Source: Roseomonas populi
GTDB taxonomy: Bacteria; Pseudomonadota; Alphaproteobacteria; Acetobacterales; Acetobacteraceae
Reading direction: 5' to 3'
DNA length: 64,000 bases
Assembly (NCBI RefSeq): GCF_024594815.1
Contig: NZ_JANJOU010000007.1
Span: forward strand, 186,001 to 250,000
Below, in pieces: positions 1-9,016 of the stretch. Each line of letters begins with the position of its first letter. Positions within the stretch are counted from its first letter, which is position 1. Both the position numbers and the translations under genes were made by a program. Below the pieces are notes generated by a model that had not been told where the DNA came from, ran no database searches, and worked only from the letters and a program-made list of their open reading frames with translations.

Positions 1-2
1 CC

Positions 3-1637
3 GTGACCCTGGCCATCCTGAAGGGCCGGCTGGAGGGCATCGCGGACGAGATGGACGCGACCCTCTTCCGCTCCGCCTTCAACCCCATCATCGCGGAGGC
101 GAAGGACGCCTGCCACGGCCTGTACCACGCCGCCACCGGCGAAACCCTGGTGCAGGGCACGAGCGGGCTGCCGATCTTCGTCGGCGCCATGGCCTTCGCC
201 GTGAAGGTCGTGATCGACAAGACGGCGCGGGAGGGCGATCTGCGCCCCGGCGACACCTTCCTGTTCAACGATCCGTATGACGGTGGAACGCACCTCAACG
301 ACTTCCGCCTGGTGCGCCCTGTGTTCCGCCAAGGCGAGCTGTTCTGCTGGATCGCATCCGTCGGCCACTGGCTCGACGTCGGCGGCAACGTGCCCGGCGG
401 CTACAACCCGAAGGCGGTGGAGAGCTTCCAGGAGGGCTTCCGCCTGCCGCCCGTCCGCCTGATGCGCGACGGTGCCGTGAACCAGGACATCGTGGACATC
501 CTGGCCGCCAATTCCCGCGTTCCCGCCTCCAACTGGGGCGACCTGAACGGCCAGATCAACGCGCTGGACCTCGGGGAGCGCCGGCTTGGCGCGCTGATCG
601 ACGAGCACGGGGAGGAGGTGGTGCAGGGCGCCTTCACCGCCTTCTCCGCACGCGCCGAGGCGCTGATGCGTTCCTCTATCGCCGGCCTGCCGGACGGCAC
701 CTACGCCTTCGAGGATGTGCTGGACAATGACGGCATCACCGACGAGGTGTTGACCATCGCGCTGGATCTCACGATCCAGGGCGAGGAGATGGTGCTGGAC
801 TTCTCACGCTCATCCCCGCCCGCGCAGGGGCCGGTGAGCATCAGCCGCGCCACGACCATCGCCGGCTGCTACGTGGCGCTGAAGCACGTTTTCACCGAGG
901 TCCCGGCCAATGCCGGTTGCCTGCGCCCGATCCGCTTCGTGGTGCCGGAGACCACGCTGCTCGGTGCCGGCCCGCCGCACCCGGTGGCGGGCTATACGGA
1001 AACGGTGCTCCGGCTGATCGGCGTGATCTTCGGTGCGCTGGCGAAGGCCGATCCCTCCCGCGCCACGGCGGCACCCTTTGGCACGATCAACGCGCTCTCC
1101 ATGGCCGGGCACCGCAAGGATGGCTCGCGCTGGGTGATGTTCTCCTTCTTCGGCGGCGGGCTGGGCGGCAATCCGGAGAGTGATGGGCTGAACCACGCGA
1201 ACAACCCGATCTCCACCGCCACCATCCCGCCGGTGGAGATCCTGGAGGCCGCGTACCCCGTGATGTTCAAGCAATGGGCGCTGCGGCCGGACTCCGCGGG
1301 CGCCGGGCAGCATCGCGGCGGCCTGGGCGCGGTGTACGAGATCGAGGCGCTGGTGCCCGCCAGCGTCTCCCTGCTGGGCGAGCGCGGCAAGGTGGCACCC
1401 TTCGGCGTCGGCGGCGGTGGCGCGGCCGCGCCGAACCGCTTCCACTGGGAAACGGAGGACGGGATGCGTTCCCCGCCCATGGTCTCGAAGGTGACGGACA
1501 TCCGCATCGCGGCGGGCCAGCGCGTGCGCCTGGAAACGCCGGGCGGCGGCGGCTGGGGCGATCCCGCCTCGCGCGATCCGGCGGCAGCGGAACGGGATCG
1601 TCGGATGGGCTACGTGACGGACGGGGCGGCGGAATGA
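3..1637 (+). CDS. hyuB: Hydantoinase B / oxoprolinase family subunit, 5' end cut by window
   Basis: B subunit of the ATP-dependent hydantoinase/5-oxoprolinase type, which with HyuA opens a lactam or hydantoin ring. The family block NDPYDGGTHLND lies near residues 89-100 and the glycine-rich family ending TPGGGGWGDP near 512-521. The frame is open to the left edge. The GTG at base 3 matches the valine of the usual family opening (..DPVTLAIL), so the true start is probably a few codons outside the window. The stop overlaps the hyuA start (ATGA), which indicates translational coupling. The substrate cannot be told from sequence: N-methylhydantoin, 5-oxoproline and related rings are all possible. 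Confidence 0.9.
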   Translation: MTLAILKGRLEGIADEMDATLFRSAFNPIIAEAKDACHGLYHAATGETLVQGTSGLPIFVGAMAFAVKVVIDKTAREGDLRPGDTFLFNDPYDGGTHLNDFRLVRPVFRQGELFCWIASVGHWLDVGGNVPGGYNPKAVESFQEGFRLPPVRLMRDGAVNQDIVDILAANSRVPASNWGDLNGQINALDLGERRLGALIDEHGEEVVQGAFTAFSARAEALMRSSIAGLPDGTYAFEDVLDNDGITDEVLTIALDLTIQGEEMVLDFSRSSPPAQGPVSISRATTIAGCYVALKHVFTEVPANAGCLRPIRFVVPETTLLGAGPPHPVAGYTETVLRLIGVIFGALAKADPSRATAAPFGTINALSMAGHRKDGSRWVMFSFFGGGLGGNPESDGLNHANNPISTATIPPVEILEAAYPVMFKQWALRPDSAGAGQHRGGLGAVYEIEALVPASVSLLGERGKVAPFGVGGGGAAAPNRFHWETEDGMRSPPMVSKVTDIRIAAGQRVRLETPGGGGWGDPASRDPAAAERDRRMGYVTDGAAE

Positions 1638-3694
1638 GCGGGGCAGCCAAGATCGTCGGCGTGGATGTCGGCGGAACCTTCACGGACCTCTTCCTCTTCG
1701 ACGAGACGGCGAAGAGCTTCCGCACCGCCAAGGTGCCATCCAACCGCGGCGACGAAGCGGTGGGCTTCCTGAACGGGCTGCGGCAGTTCGGGGCAGTGGA
1801 CGAGCTGACCTCGGTCGTGCACGGCACCACCGTCGGCACCAACGCGCTGCTGGAGCGCAAGGGCGCGAAGGTCGGCCTTATCACCACGCGTGGCTTCCGT
1901 GACGTGATCGAGATGCGCCGCCGCGACCGCCTGCGCACCTGGGGTCTCTGGGGCGACTTCGTCCCGGTGGTGGACCGCGACATGCGGCTGGAGGTGACGG
2001 AGCGCACCCTGGCGGACGGCACGGTCCGCGACGCCGTGGACGCCGAGGAGGTGCGCGCCGCCGTTCGCCAGCTCATCGCCCAGGGGGCGGAGGCGCTGGC
2101 AATCGTCTTCATCAATGCCTACGCGAACCCGGCGAACGAGAGGGCGGCCCTGGCCGCCGCCGCCTCCGTCTGGGAAGGCGAGGCGATCGGCTGCTCCACC
2201 CAGATTCTGCCGGAGATCCGGGAGTTCGAGCGTACCTCCACCACCGCGCTCAACGCCTACCTGCAGCCCGTGGTCGGCTCCTACCTTGGCAAGCTGGACG
2301 ATGCGCTGAAGAGCGATGGCTTCACGGGCCGCTTCCATATCGTGCAGTCCAATGGCGGCGTCATGTCCACGGAATCCGCCCGCCGGTTGCCGGTCCGCAC
2401 CGCGCTGTCCGGCCCGGCGGCTGGGGTGATCGCGGCAGCCGCCATCGCGCGGGAGGCTGGCTTCCCGGACGTGGTGACGGGTGACCTCGGCGGCACCTCC
2501 TTCGACGTCTCGCTCGTCGTCGGCGGGGAAACGGCGCTTGCGGCGCAGACTACCATCGATTTCGGCCTGGTCATCCGCACGCCGATGATCGAGATCACCA
2601 CCATCGGCGCCGGCGGCGGCTCCATCGCGCGCGTCGACGCGGGAGGCCTGCTGCAAGTGGGGCCGGAGAGCGCGGGCTCACGCCCGGGCCCGGTCTGCTA
2701 CGCCGGCGGCAACACGCGCCCGACGCTGACGGACGCCAATGTCGTGCTCGGCCGCATCAACGCGGAGCGGCCGATCGGCGGCAGCCTGAAGCGGCTGGAC
2801 GTTGAGGCGGCAAAGGCGGCGATCCTGGAGCATGTCGGCAGGCCGCTGGGCCTCGGCGCCATGCAGGCGGCTGAGGCGATCCTGCGCGTGGCGAACGGCC
2901 ACATGGCGAAGGCCATCCGCCTTGTCTCCATTGAGCGCGGGCACGACCCCGCGCGCTTCGCCGCCGTGCCCTTCGGCGGCGGCGGCGCGCTGCACGCGGG
3001 CGCGCTGATCCGGGAGGTGGGGCTGAAGGCGGCGCTGGTGCCGCGCTTCCCCGGCATCAACTCCGCGCTGGGCTGCGTGATCGCGGACATCCGGCATGAC
3101 CAGGTCCGCACCGTGAACCTCTCCCTGGAGGGAATCGACGCGGCGGCGCTGGACAGGCTGATGGTGGAGGAAGCCGCCGCGGTGCGCGAGGTGGTGGCCG
3201 ATGCCGGACTGCCGGTGGAGCGCATCGACACGGTCTTCGCGCTGGACATGCACTATGTCGGGCAGACCCACACGGTGGCCGTGACCCTTCCCGTCGAGGT
3301 GGCGAACGGCACAACAGGGATCACCGAGGACACCATCCGCGCGGCCTTCGAGGCCGCCTACCAGGCGAGCTTCAGCCGGCTTCTCACAGGCGTGCCGGCG
3401 CGGATCGTCAACCTCCGCACCGCCGCAATCGGCCGCCGCCCCCGCTTCGATCTCTCCGCACTCGCGCCCGAGCCGGGCGCCACGCTGGAGGGCGCGCGGC
3501 GCGGTTCGCGGCAGGTGTGGTTCAGCGGGGGATGGCACGAGGCCGCGGTGTTCGCGCGCCTGGACCTGCCGGCCGGCGCGGTGATCACAGGCCCCGCGAT
3601 CCTGGAGCAGCCCGACGCGACCACGGTTGTCGATCCCGGCCTGACCGCGCGCGTGGACAAGCTGGGCAACGTCATTGTCGAGGCGTCCGCATGA
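1634..3694 (+). CDS. hyuA: Hydantoinase A / oxoprolinase family subunit (ATP-dependent)
   Basis: ATP-binding A subunit that pairs with HyuB for ATP-driven ring opening. It is 686 residues, a normal family length. The actin-like phosphate-binding motif DVGGTFTD is at residues 11-18 and a second one, GDLGGTSFD, near 283. The start was chosen at the ATG overlapping the hyuB stop; the frame is open further upstream, but that part lies inside hyuB and lacks family sequence. The next gene overlaps by 4 bp. Cytoplasmic; forms a heteromer with HyuB in known members. Confidence 0.93.
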   Translation: MSGAAKIVGVDVGGTFTDLFLFDETAKSFRTAKVPSNRGDEAVGFLNGLRQFGAVDELTSVVHGTTVGTNALLERKGAKVGLITTRGFRDVIEMRRRDRLRTWGLWGDFVPVVDRDMRLEVTERTLADGTVRDAVDAEEVRAAVRQLIAQGAEALAIVFINAYANPANERAALAAAASVWEGEAIGCSTQILPEIREFERTSTTALNAYLQPVVGSYLGKLDDALKSDGFTGRFHIVQSNGGVMSTESARRLPVRTALSGPAAGVIAAAAIAREAGFPDVVTGDLGGTSFDVSLVVGGETALAAQTTIDFGLVIRTPMIEITTIGAGGGSIARVDAGGLLQVGPESAGSRPGPVCYAGGNTRPTLTDANVVLGRINAERPIGGSLKRLDVEAAKAAILEHVGRPLGLGAMQAAEAILRVANGHMAKAIRLVSIERGHDPARFAAVPFGGGGALHAGALIREVGLKAALVPRFPGINSALGCVIADIRHDQVRTVNLSLEGIDAAALDRLMVEEAAAVREVVADAGLPVERIDTVFALDMHYVGQTHTVAVTLPVEVANGTTGITEDTIRAAFEAAYQASFSRLLTGVPARIVNLRTAAIGRRPRFDLSALAPEPGATLEGARRGSRQVWFSGGWHEAAVFARLDLPAGAVITGPAILEQPDATTVVDPGLTARVDKLGNVIVEASA

Positions 3695-4296
3695 GTAATC
3701 CCCCCGCCGCCAACACCGCGCTGCTCCTCTTCGACCTGCAGAACGACTTCGTCCATCCGGACGGCGCCTATGCGCGGGGAGGGCAGGGGGACCCTTCCAT
3801 TGCCGCCCTGCCGGCGAAGTTGGCACCCCTGGCGGATGCCGTCCGCAAGGCCGGCGGCTGGATCGCCTCAACGCATTTCACGCTGTGGCCGGGCCGCGGC
3901 GGCGAACCGATCATCGCGCCGCATCTGAAGCGGCTGCGCCCCTTCCTGCGGCGCGGCGACTTCGCCCCGGGAAGCTGGGGCCAGGCACTGCTGGAGGAAC
4001 TGGGGCCGAGCGACATCCCCATCGAGAAGGTCGCCTACTCAGCCTTCTACATGACCCGGCTGGAATGGATGATCCGCAAGTGCGGGATCGAGCACCTGAT
4101 CGTCGGCGGCATCGTCACCAACGGGGGCGTCTCCACCACGGTGCGGGACGCGCATGTGCGGGACATCGAGGTCACCGTCCTCTCGGACGGCTGCGCGGCC
4201 TTCGGGAGGGAGGCGCACGAGACCGCCATCGCCGCGCTACGCCCCGTCGCGCGCATCGCCACGGTCGCGGAGATGATGGCGGAGATCTCCGCGTGA
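3691..4296 (+). CDS. Isochorismatase/cysteine-hydrolase fold protein lacking the catalytic cysteine
   Basis: A 201-residue member of the isochorismatase-like superfamily, which includes N-carbamoylsarcosine amidase, ureidoacrylate amidase and isochorismatase. Asp15 (in LLFDLQNDF) and Lys113 (in IEKVAYSAF) occupy the catalytic Asp and Lys positions. The nucleophile position reads TNGGVSTTVRDA where amidases have TNxCVxxTxRDA, so Gly146 replaces the cysteine. True isochorismatases also lack that cysteine. The ATGA overlap with hyuA and GTGA overlap with the next gene tie it to the hydantoinase operon. By position it would be the carbamoyl-product hydrolase, but the missing cysteine argues for different chemistry. 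Confidence 0.88.
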   Translation: MSNPPAANTALLLFDLQNDFVHPDGAYARGGQGDPSIAALPAKLAPLADAVRKAGGWIASTHFTLWPGRGGEPIIAPHLKRLRPFLRRGDFAPGSWGQALLEELGPSDIPIEKVAYSAFYMTRLEWMIRKCGIEHLIVGGIVTNGGVSTTVRDAHVRDIEVTVLSDGCAAFGREAHETAIAALRPVARIATVAEMMAEISA

Positions 4297-5687
4297 TCCT
4301 GCCGGCGCTGGAGGCCTACGACGTCTCCATCCCCGTGGTCGTCGTGGGCGCCGGCGCCGCCGGCCTCTGCGCGGCACTGGCCGCGAAGGAAGCCGGGGCG
4401 GAGGTACTGGTGCTGGAGCGCGACCCGGTGCCGCGCGGCTCCACCGCGCTCTCCGCCGGGCTGGTGCCCGCCGCCGGCACGCGCTGGCAGCGCGCGGCGG
4501 GGATCGAGGACAGCCCGGACCGCTTCGCCGCCGACATCATGGCGAAGGCCGGGGGAGAGCCGGACCCGGCGGAGGTGGAGACCGTTACCCGCGCCGCCGG
4601 CCCCGCGCTGGAGTGGCTGGCGGACGCGCACGGGTTGGACTTCTCGGTCATCACGGATTTCCGCTACCCCGGCCACTCCGCCAATCGCATGCACGGCCTG
4701 CCCAGTCGCTCCGGCGAGGAGCTGGTGGACCGGCTGCGCGAGGCTGCGGAACGGGCGGGGATCGACATTCTCTGCGACGCGCAGGCCGTCGCCCTGCACG
4801 CGGCGCCGGACGGGCGCGTCACGGGCCTGACGCTCCGCCGCCCGGACGGCACGGAGGACATGCTGGGCTGCGGCGCGCTCGTTCTCGCCTGCAACGGCTA
4901 CGGCGGCAACAAGGACCTCGTGCGGCAGCACGTCCCGGCGCTGTCGGACGCCCTCTACTTCGGCCACCCCGGCAACCAGGGGGACGCGATCCTGTGGGGT
5001 GCGGCACTGAGTGCGGCCACGCGCCACCTTTCCGGCCACCAGGGCCATGGATCGGTTGCGCATCCCGCCGGCATCCTCATCACCTGGGCCACGATCACCG
5101 AGGGTGGCGTGCAGGTGAACCTGGAGGGCCGCCGCTTCTCCGACGAGGGCCACGGCTACTCCGAGCAGGCCGCGAAGGTGCTGGAGCAGCCGGAAGGCAT
5201 TGCCTGGACGGTCTTCGACGCGCGCATCGCCGGCATTGCCCGCCAGTTCGAGGATTTTCGCCAGGCGGAGGCCGCGGGCGCGATCCTCGCCGCCGACAGC
5301 ATCCCCGCCCTGGCCGCCGCGACGCGGCTGCCGGAGGCAGCGTTGAGGGAGACGCTCGGCCAGGTCGAGCACCTCAAGGCGACGGGCGGCACGGATGCCT
5401 TCGGCCGCTCCTTCGCGGGCGTCCCGCCGATCTCGCCTCCCTACCGCGCGGTGCGCGTCACGGGCGCGCTCTTCCACACGCAGGGCGGGCTCGCCGTCGA
5501 CTCCGGCGCGCGGGTCACGCGGTCCGACGGGAGAGCCTTCCCCAACCTCTTCGCCGCGGGCGGGGCGGCCTGCGGCGTCTCGGGGCCGCACGCCTCGGGC
5601 TACCTCTCGGGCAACGGCCTGCTCACGGCGGTGGCGCTCGGCCGCCTCGCCGGCGGCGGCGCGGCGGCACTCGCCACCCCGCCGTAA
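4293..5687 (+). CDS. FAD-dependent oxidoreductase (fumarate reductase/ketosteroid dehydrogenase-type flavoprotein)
   Basis: A 464-residue flavoprotein. The Rossmann dinucleotide motif GAGAAG is at residues 19-24 with a following acidic strand (VLVLERD). The C-terminal FAD contact block GPHASGYLSGNG is typical of the FAD-binding-2 family. It starts at a GTG that overlaps the preceding stop by 4 bp; there is no room for another start. As the last gene of the hydantoinase operon it probably oxidises the linear product, but the substrate is unknown. Similar flavoproteins act on fumarate, 3-ketosteroids or tricarballylate. Confidence 0.87.
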   Translation: MILPALEAYDVSIPVVVVGAGAAGLCAALAAKEAGAEVLVLERDPVPRGSTALSAGLVPAAGTRWQRAAGIEDSPDRFAADIMAKAGGEPDPAEVETVTRAAGPALEWLADAHGLDFSVITDFRYPGHSANRMHGLPSRSGEELVDRLREAAERAGIDILCDAQAVALHAAPDGRVTGLTLRRPDGTEDMLGCGALVLACNGYGGNKDLVRQHVPALSDALYFGHPGNQGDAILWGAALSAATRHLSGHQGHGSVAHPAGILITWATITEGGVQVNLEGRRFSDEGHGYSEQAAKVLEQPEGIAWTVFDARIAGIARQFEDFRQAEAAGAILAADSIPALAAATRLPEAALRETLGQVEHLKATGGTDAFGRSFAGVPPISPPYRAVRVTGALFHTQGGLAVDSGARVTRSDGRAFPNLFAAGGAACGVSGPHASGYLSGNGLLTAVALGRLAGGGAAALATPP

Positions 5688-5706
5688 GTCGCGGGGCGGC
5701 GGCGCA

Positions 5707-7506
5707 TCATGAACTGCCGGGCAGGATCGCGCTCGCCACCTGCCGGACCGTGTTCTTCAGCACGCCGCCCAGCTCGGGCTCGCCCGCCATGGACTTCGCG
5801 AAAGCCAGCGCCTGCTTCATCGTGATATGCGGCGGCAGCGGCGGCACGTTGGGATCGGCGCGCACCTCCAGCACCACCGGCCGGTTCGCCGCGAAGGCCT
5901 CCTCCCAGGCCGGGCCGAGGCGCTCGGGGTCATGCACCTCGATGCCCTTCAGCCCGATGAGCTCGGCATAGCGGGCATAGGGGAAGTCCGGCAGCTCCTG
6001 GGTGGCCTCGAACTTCGGGTCGCCCTCCATCACCCGCTGCTCCCAGGTCACCTGGTTCAGGTCGCGGTTATTCAGGACCATGCAGACGAAAGAGGGGTTG
6101 GACCAACCCTTCCAGTACTTGGCGACTGTGATCAGCTCCGCCATCCCGTTCATCTGCATGGCGCCGTCGCCGCAGATGGCGAGGACCGGGCGATCGGGAT
6201 GCGCGAACTTCGCCCCGATCGCGTAGGGCATGCCGGACCCCATGGTGGCCAGGCCACCGGAGAGCGAGGCCATCATCCCCCGCCGAAGCTTCACGTCCCG
6301 CGCGTACCAGTTGGTATGGGAACCGCTGTCGCCGGCGATGATGCAGCGCTCCGGCAGGCGGGAGGAGAGTTCCCAGAACGCGCGCTGGGGATTGATGGGG
6401 TCCGCCGGCTGCATGGCCCGGTCCTCCAGCGTCTTCCACCAGCCCTTGATGTCGTCCTGCAGCTCCTCGCGCCAGCTCGTGTCGGTCTTCTGTTCCAGCA
6501 GCTGCAGCAGCGCGCGCAAGGTCTCAACCGCATCGCCCTCCAGGTTCACCTCCATGGGGTAGCGGATCGAGAGATTGCGCGCCTGAAGATCGATCTGGAC
6601 ACCGCGCGCACTTCCCTCCTTCGGCAGGAACTCGGAGTAGGGAAAGGAGGAGCCGATCATCAGGAACGTGTCGCAGCCGTTCATCAGCTTCCAGCTCGGC
6701 TCCGTGCCCAGCAGCCCGATGGAGCCCGTGACCCAGGGCAGGTCGTCCGGCAGCACAGCCTTGCCGAGCAGCGCCTTCGCCGCCCCGGCCTGCAGCCTGT
6801 CAGCCACCGCGATCACCTCGTCCGTCGCCTGCAGCGCACCGGCGCCGACGAGCAGGGCCACCTTCTTCCCTGCATTCAGCACCTCCGCCGCGCGCCGCAG
6901 GTCGGCATCGGCCGGCACGACGCGCGGGAAGGCGTAGCCCGGGCCTGAGGGAATGTAGCCGTGCTGGCGCGGCATCTCGTCCACCGCCTCCAGCTCCTGC
7001 AGGTCGTTGGGGAAGATCACGGTGGTGATGGTGCGTTCCGCGATCGCGATGCGAGCGGCGCGGTCGATCAGGTGCGGCACCTGGGCGGGCACAGTGGCCA
7101 TCTGGACGAAGCTGCGTGACACGTCTTTGAAGAGCGAGACAAGGTCCACCTCCTGCTGGTAGTGCCCGCCCAGCGCGGCCCGCGCCTGCTGCCCGACGAT
7201 GGCCAGCACGGGCTGATGGTCGGCCCGCGCGTCGTAGAGGCCATTGAGCAGGTGGATGGCGCCCGGGCCGGAGGTGGCGATGCAGACACCCAGCTCTCCG
7301 GTGAATTTGGCGTGCGCCGTGGCCATGAAGGCGGCCATCTCCTCGTGCCGCGCCTGCACGAAGGCGATCTGCTTCGCCTCGTCCTTGTTGTGGCGGTTCA
7401 GCCCGCCGAGCAGCCCGTTGATGCCGTCGCCGGGGTAGCCGAAGACCCGCTTCACGCCCCAGGCGCTGAGCTTTTCCCAGAGCTGGTCGCCAACCGTCTT
7501 CGCCAT
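5707..7506 (-). CDS. Thiamine diphosphate-requiring enzyme (acetolactate synthase/pyruvate oxidase family)
   Basis: A 599-residue ThDP enzyme with the usual three domains: N-terminal pyrimidine-binding domain with the catalytic glutamate in ARHEEMAAF (about residues 52-60), a central domain, and the C-terminal pyrophosphate domain with GDGAMQMNG followed by a conserved NN (about 443-475). It lacks features that would decide between acetolactate synthase and pyruvate:quinone oxidase. No small regulatory subunit gene is adjacent, which argues against biosynthetic acetolactate synthase. The start was taken at MAKTVGD; an upstream extension of 35 residues has no family character. It is divergent from the next gene across about 195 bp. 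Confidence 0.88.
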   Translation of the reverse strand: MAKTVGDQLWEKLSAWGVKRVFGYPGDGINGLLGGLNRHNKDEAKQIAFVQARHEEMAAFMATAHAKFTGELGVCIATSGPGAIHLLNGLYDARADHQPVLAIVGQQARAALGGHYQQEVDLVSLFKDVSRSFVQMATVPAQVPHLIDRAARIAIAERTITTVIFPNDLQELEAVDEMPRQHGYIPSGPGYAFPRVVPADADLRRAAEVLNAGKKVALLVGAGALQATDEVIAVADRLQAGAAKALLGKAVLPDDLPWVTGSIGLLGTEPSWKLMNGCDTFLMIGSSFPYSEFLPKEGSARGVQIDLQARNLSIRYPMEVNLEGDAVETLRALLQLLEQKTDTSWREELQDDIKGWWKTLEDRAMQPADPINPQRAFWELSSRLPERCIIAGDSGSHTNWYARDVKLRRGMMASLSGGLATMGSGMPYAIGAKFAHPDRPVLAICGDGAMQMNGMAELITVAKYWKGWSNPSFVCMVLNNRDLNQVTWEQRVMEGDPKFEATQELPDFPYARYAELIGLKGIEVHDPERLGPAWEEAFAANRPVVLEVRADPNVPPLPPHITMKQALAFAKSMAGEPELGGVLKNTVRQVASAILPGSS

Positions 7507-7701
7507 GCCGAACCCTTCCGCGCGGAACCCAGTTGCCGGCTCCTTGGGAAGGCCGGTGGCCGGTGAACGCCGGGTGGCCGCGCCTGTTTCCCCGGCTGGC
7601 CGAAGCTTCACGCGCGGGCATCAAAGGCTAACCCGGCCGGTTCCGCTGCGACCCCGGGCAGTTCCGGGCGTTGTTCGGCATCGGGAGAAGTAGGCGGCAG
7701 C

Positions 7702-9009
7702 ATGACAACGGACAGCATCCCCGCCCTGATCCGGGCCGCGGCCGAACCGCTGCCGGACCCTGGCGCACCGGGCTTTGCCGAGCCCTTCGATCGCTTCGCG
7801 GGCGCGAGGGTGGTGCTGCTGGGCGAGGCCAGCCACGGCACGTCGGAGTTCTACCGGGCACGCGCCGCCATCACGCGCCGCCTGGTGGAACGGCACGGCT
7901 TCACCATTGTGGCGGTGGAGGCGGACTGGCCCGACGCGGCCGTGCTGGACCGGCAGGTGAGGGGACGGCCGCCGCGGGAAGGTGCGGAGCCGCCCTTCCG
8001 CCGCTTCCCGACTTGGATGTGGCGCAACACGGATGTCGCCGCCTTCCTGGACTGGCTCCGCGGTTGGAACGCCGGGCATGCGGATGGCGCCCAGGCCGGG
8101 TTCTACGGGCTCGATCTGTACAACCTCTCGGGATCGATCGAGGCCGTGCTCGGCTACCTGGACCGCGTGGACCCGGAGGCGGCGAAGGTGGCGCGGGAGC
8201 GCTACGGCTGCCTCATGCCCTGGATGGAGGAGCCGCAGGACTACGGCCGCATGTCTCTCTCGCGCGGTTACGCCCCCTGCGAGGAGGCGGCTGTCCGGAC
8301 GCTTCGCGACATACTAGATCGGAGTATGGACTACGCACGGGCCGGCGGCGAGGACTTCCTGGACGCTGCGGCCAGCGCCCGCCTGGTGAAGAACGCCGAG
8401 GCCTATTACCGCGCCATGTACTACGGCGGCGCAAAGAGCTGGAATCTGCGCGACACACACATGTTCGAAACCCTCTGTGCTCTTCTGGAGGCGAAAGGGC
8501 CTGGCGCGAAGGCCGTCGTCTGGGCCCACAACTCCCATATCGGTAACGCCGCGATGACGGAGATGGGCCGGGAGAGGGGGGAGCTGAACATCGGCCAGCT
8601 CTGCCGCGAGCGCTTCGGGGCCGGCGCGGCGCTGATCGGCTTCGGCACCCACGCCGGAACGGTCGCCTGCGCGACCGACTGGGACGAGCCGATGGAGGTG
8701 AAGCGCGTGAACGCCTCGCGCCCCGACAGCTACGAAAGGCTCGCACACGAGAGCGGCGTGCGGCGCTTCCTGCTGGACCTGCGGGAGGGCGTGCATCCGC
8801 CGATGCGCGATGCTCTGATGGAGGAGCGGCTGGAGCGCTTCATCGGCGTGATCTACCGGCCGGAGACGGAGCGCTGGAGCCACTACACCGAATGCACCTT
8901 GCCCGGGCAGTTCGACGCCTATGTCTGGTTCGACGAGACCACCGCCGTGACGCCCCTTCCCACGCGCGTGAAGGAAGGTCCGGAGGAGACCTACCCGTTC
9001 GGGCTCTGA
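7702..9009 (+). CDS. Erythromycin esterase family protein
   Basis: A 435-residue erythromycin-esterase-like hydrolase. The family signature GEASHGTSEF is at residues 41-50, with VVAVEADWPD shortly after and a conserved AHNSHIGNA segment near residue 272; these carry the histidines and glutamates thought to form the active site in the EreA/EreB/SuccinoA fold. Most chromosomal members are not macrolide resistance enzymes and their substrate is unknown, so no resistance should be inferred. A purine-rich stretch (GGGAGAAG) precedes the ATG. The stop is 7 bp before the next gene, suggesting co-transcription. Confidence 0.88.
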   Translation: MTTDSIPALIRAAAEPLPDPGAPGFAEPFDRFAGARVVLLGEASHGTSEFYRARAAITRRLVERHGFTIVAVEADWPDAAVLDRQVRGRPPREGAEPPFRRFPTWMWRNTDVAAFLDWLRGWNAGHADGAQAGFYGLDLYNLSGSIEAVLGYLDRVDPEAAKVARERYGCLMPWMEEPQDYGRMSLSRGYAPCEEAAVRTLRDILDRSMDYARAGGEDFLDAAASARLVKNAEAYYRAMYYGGAKSWNLRDTHMFETLCALLEAKGPGAKAVVWAHNSHIGNAAMTEMGRERGELNIGQLCRERFGAGAALIGFGTHAGTVACATDWDEPMEVKRVNASRPDSYERLAHESGVRRFLLDLREGVHPPMRDALMEERLERFIGVIYRPETERWSHYTECTLPGQFDAYVWFDETTAVTPLPTRVKEGPEETYPFGL

Positions 9010-9016
9010 GCGCGGG

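Noticed and set aside
1267-2115. Long minus-strand open frame opposite hyuA
   Set aside because: It is a GC-bias shadow of hyuA: Ser/Arg/Pro-rich translation, no family motifs, while the plus frame has clear HyuA motifs.
7702-9009. Macrolide resistance gene
   Set aside because: Only the broad erythromycin-esterase family signature is present; most chromosomal members have no known role in resistance.
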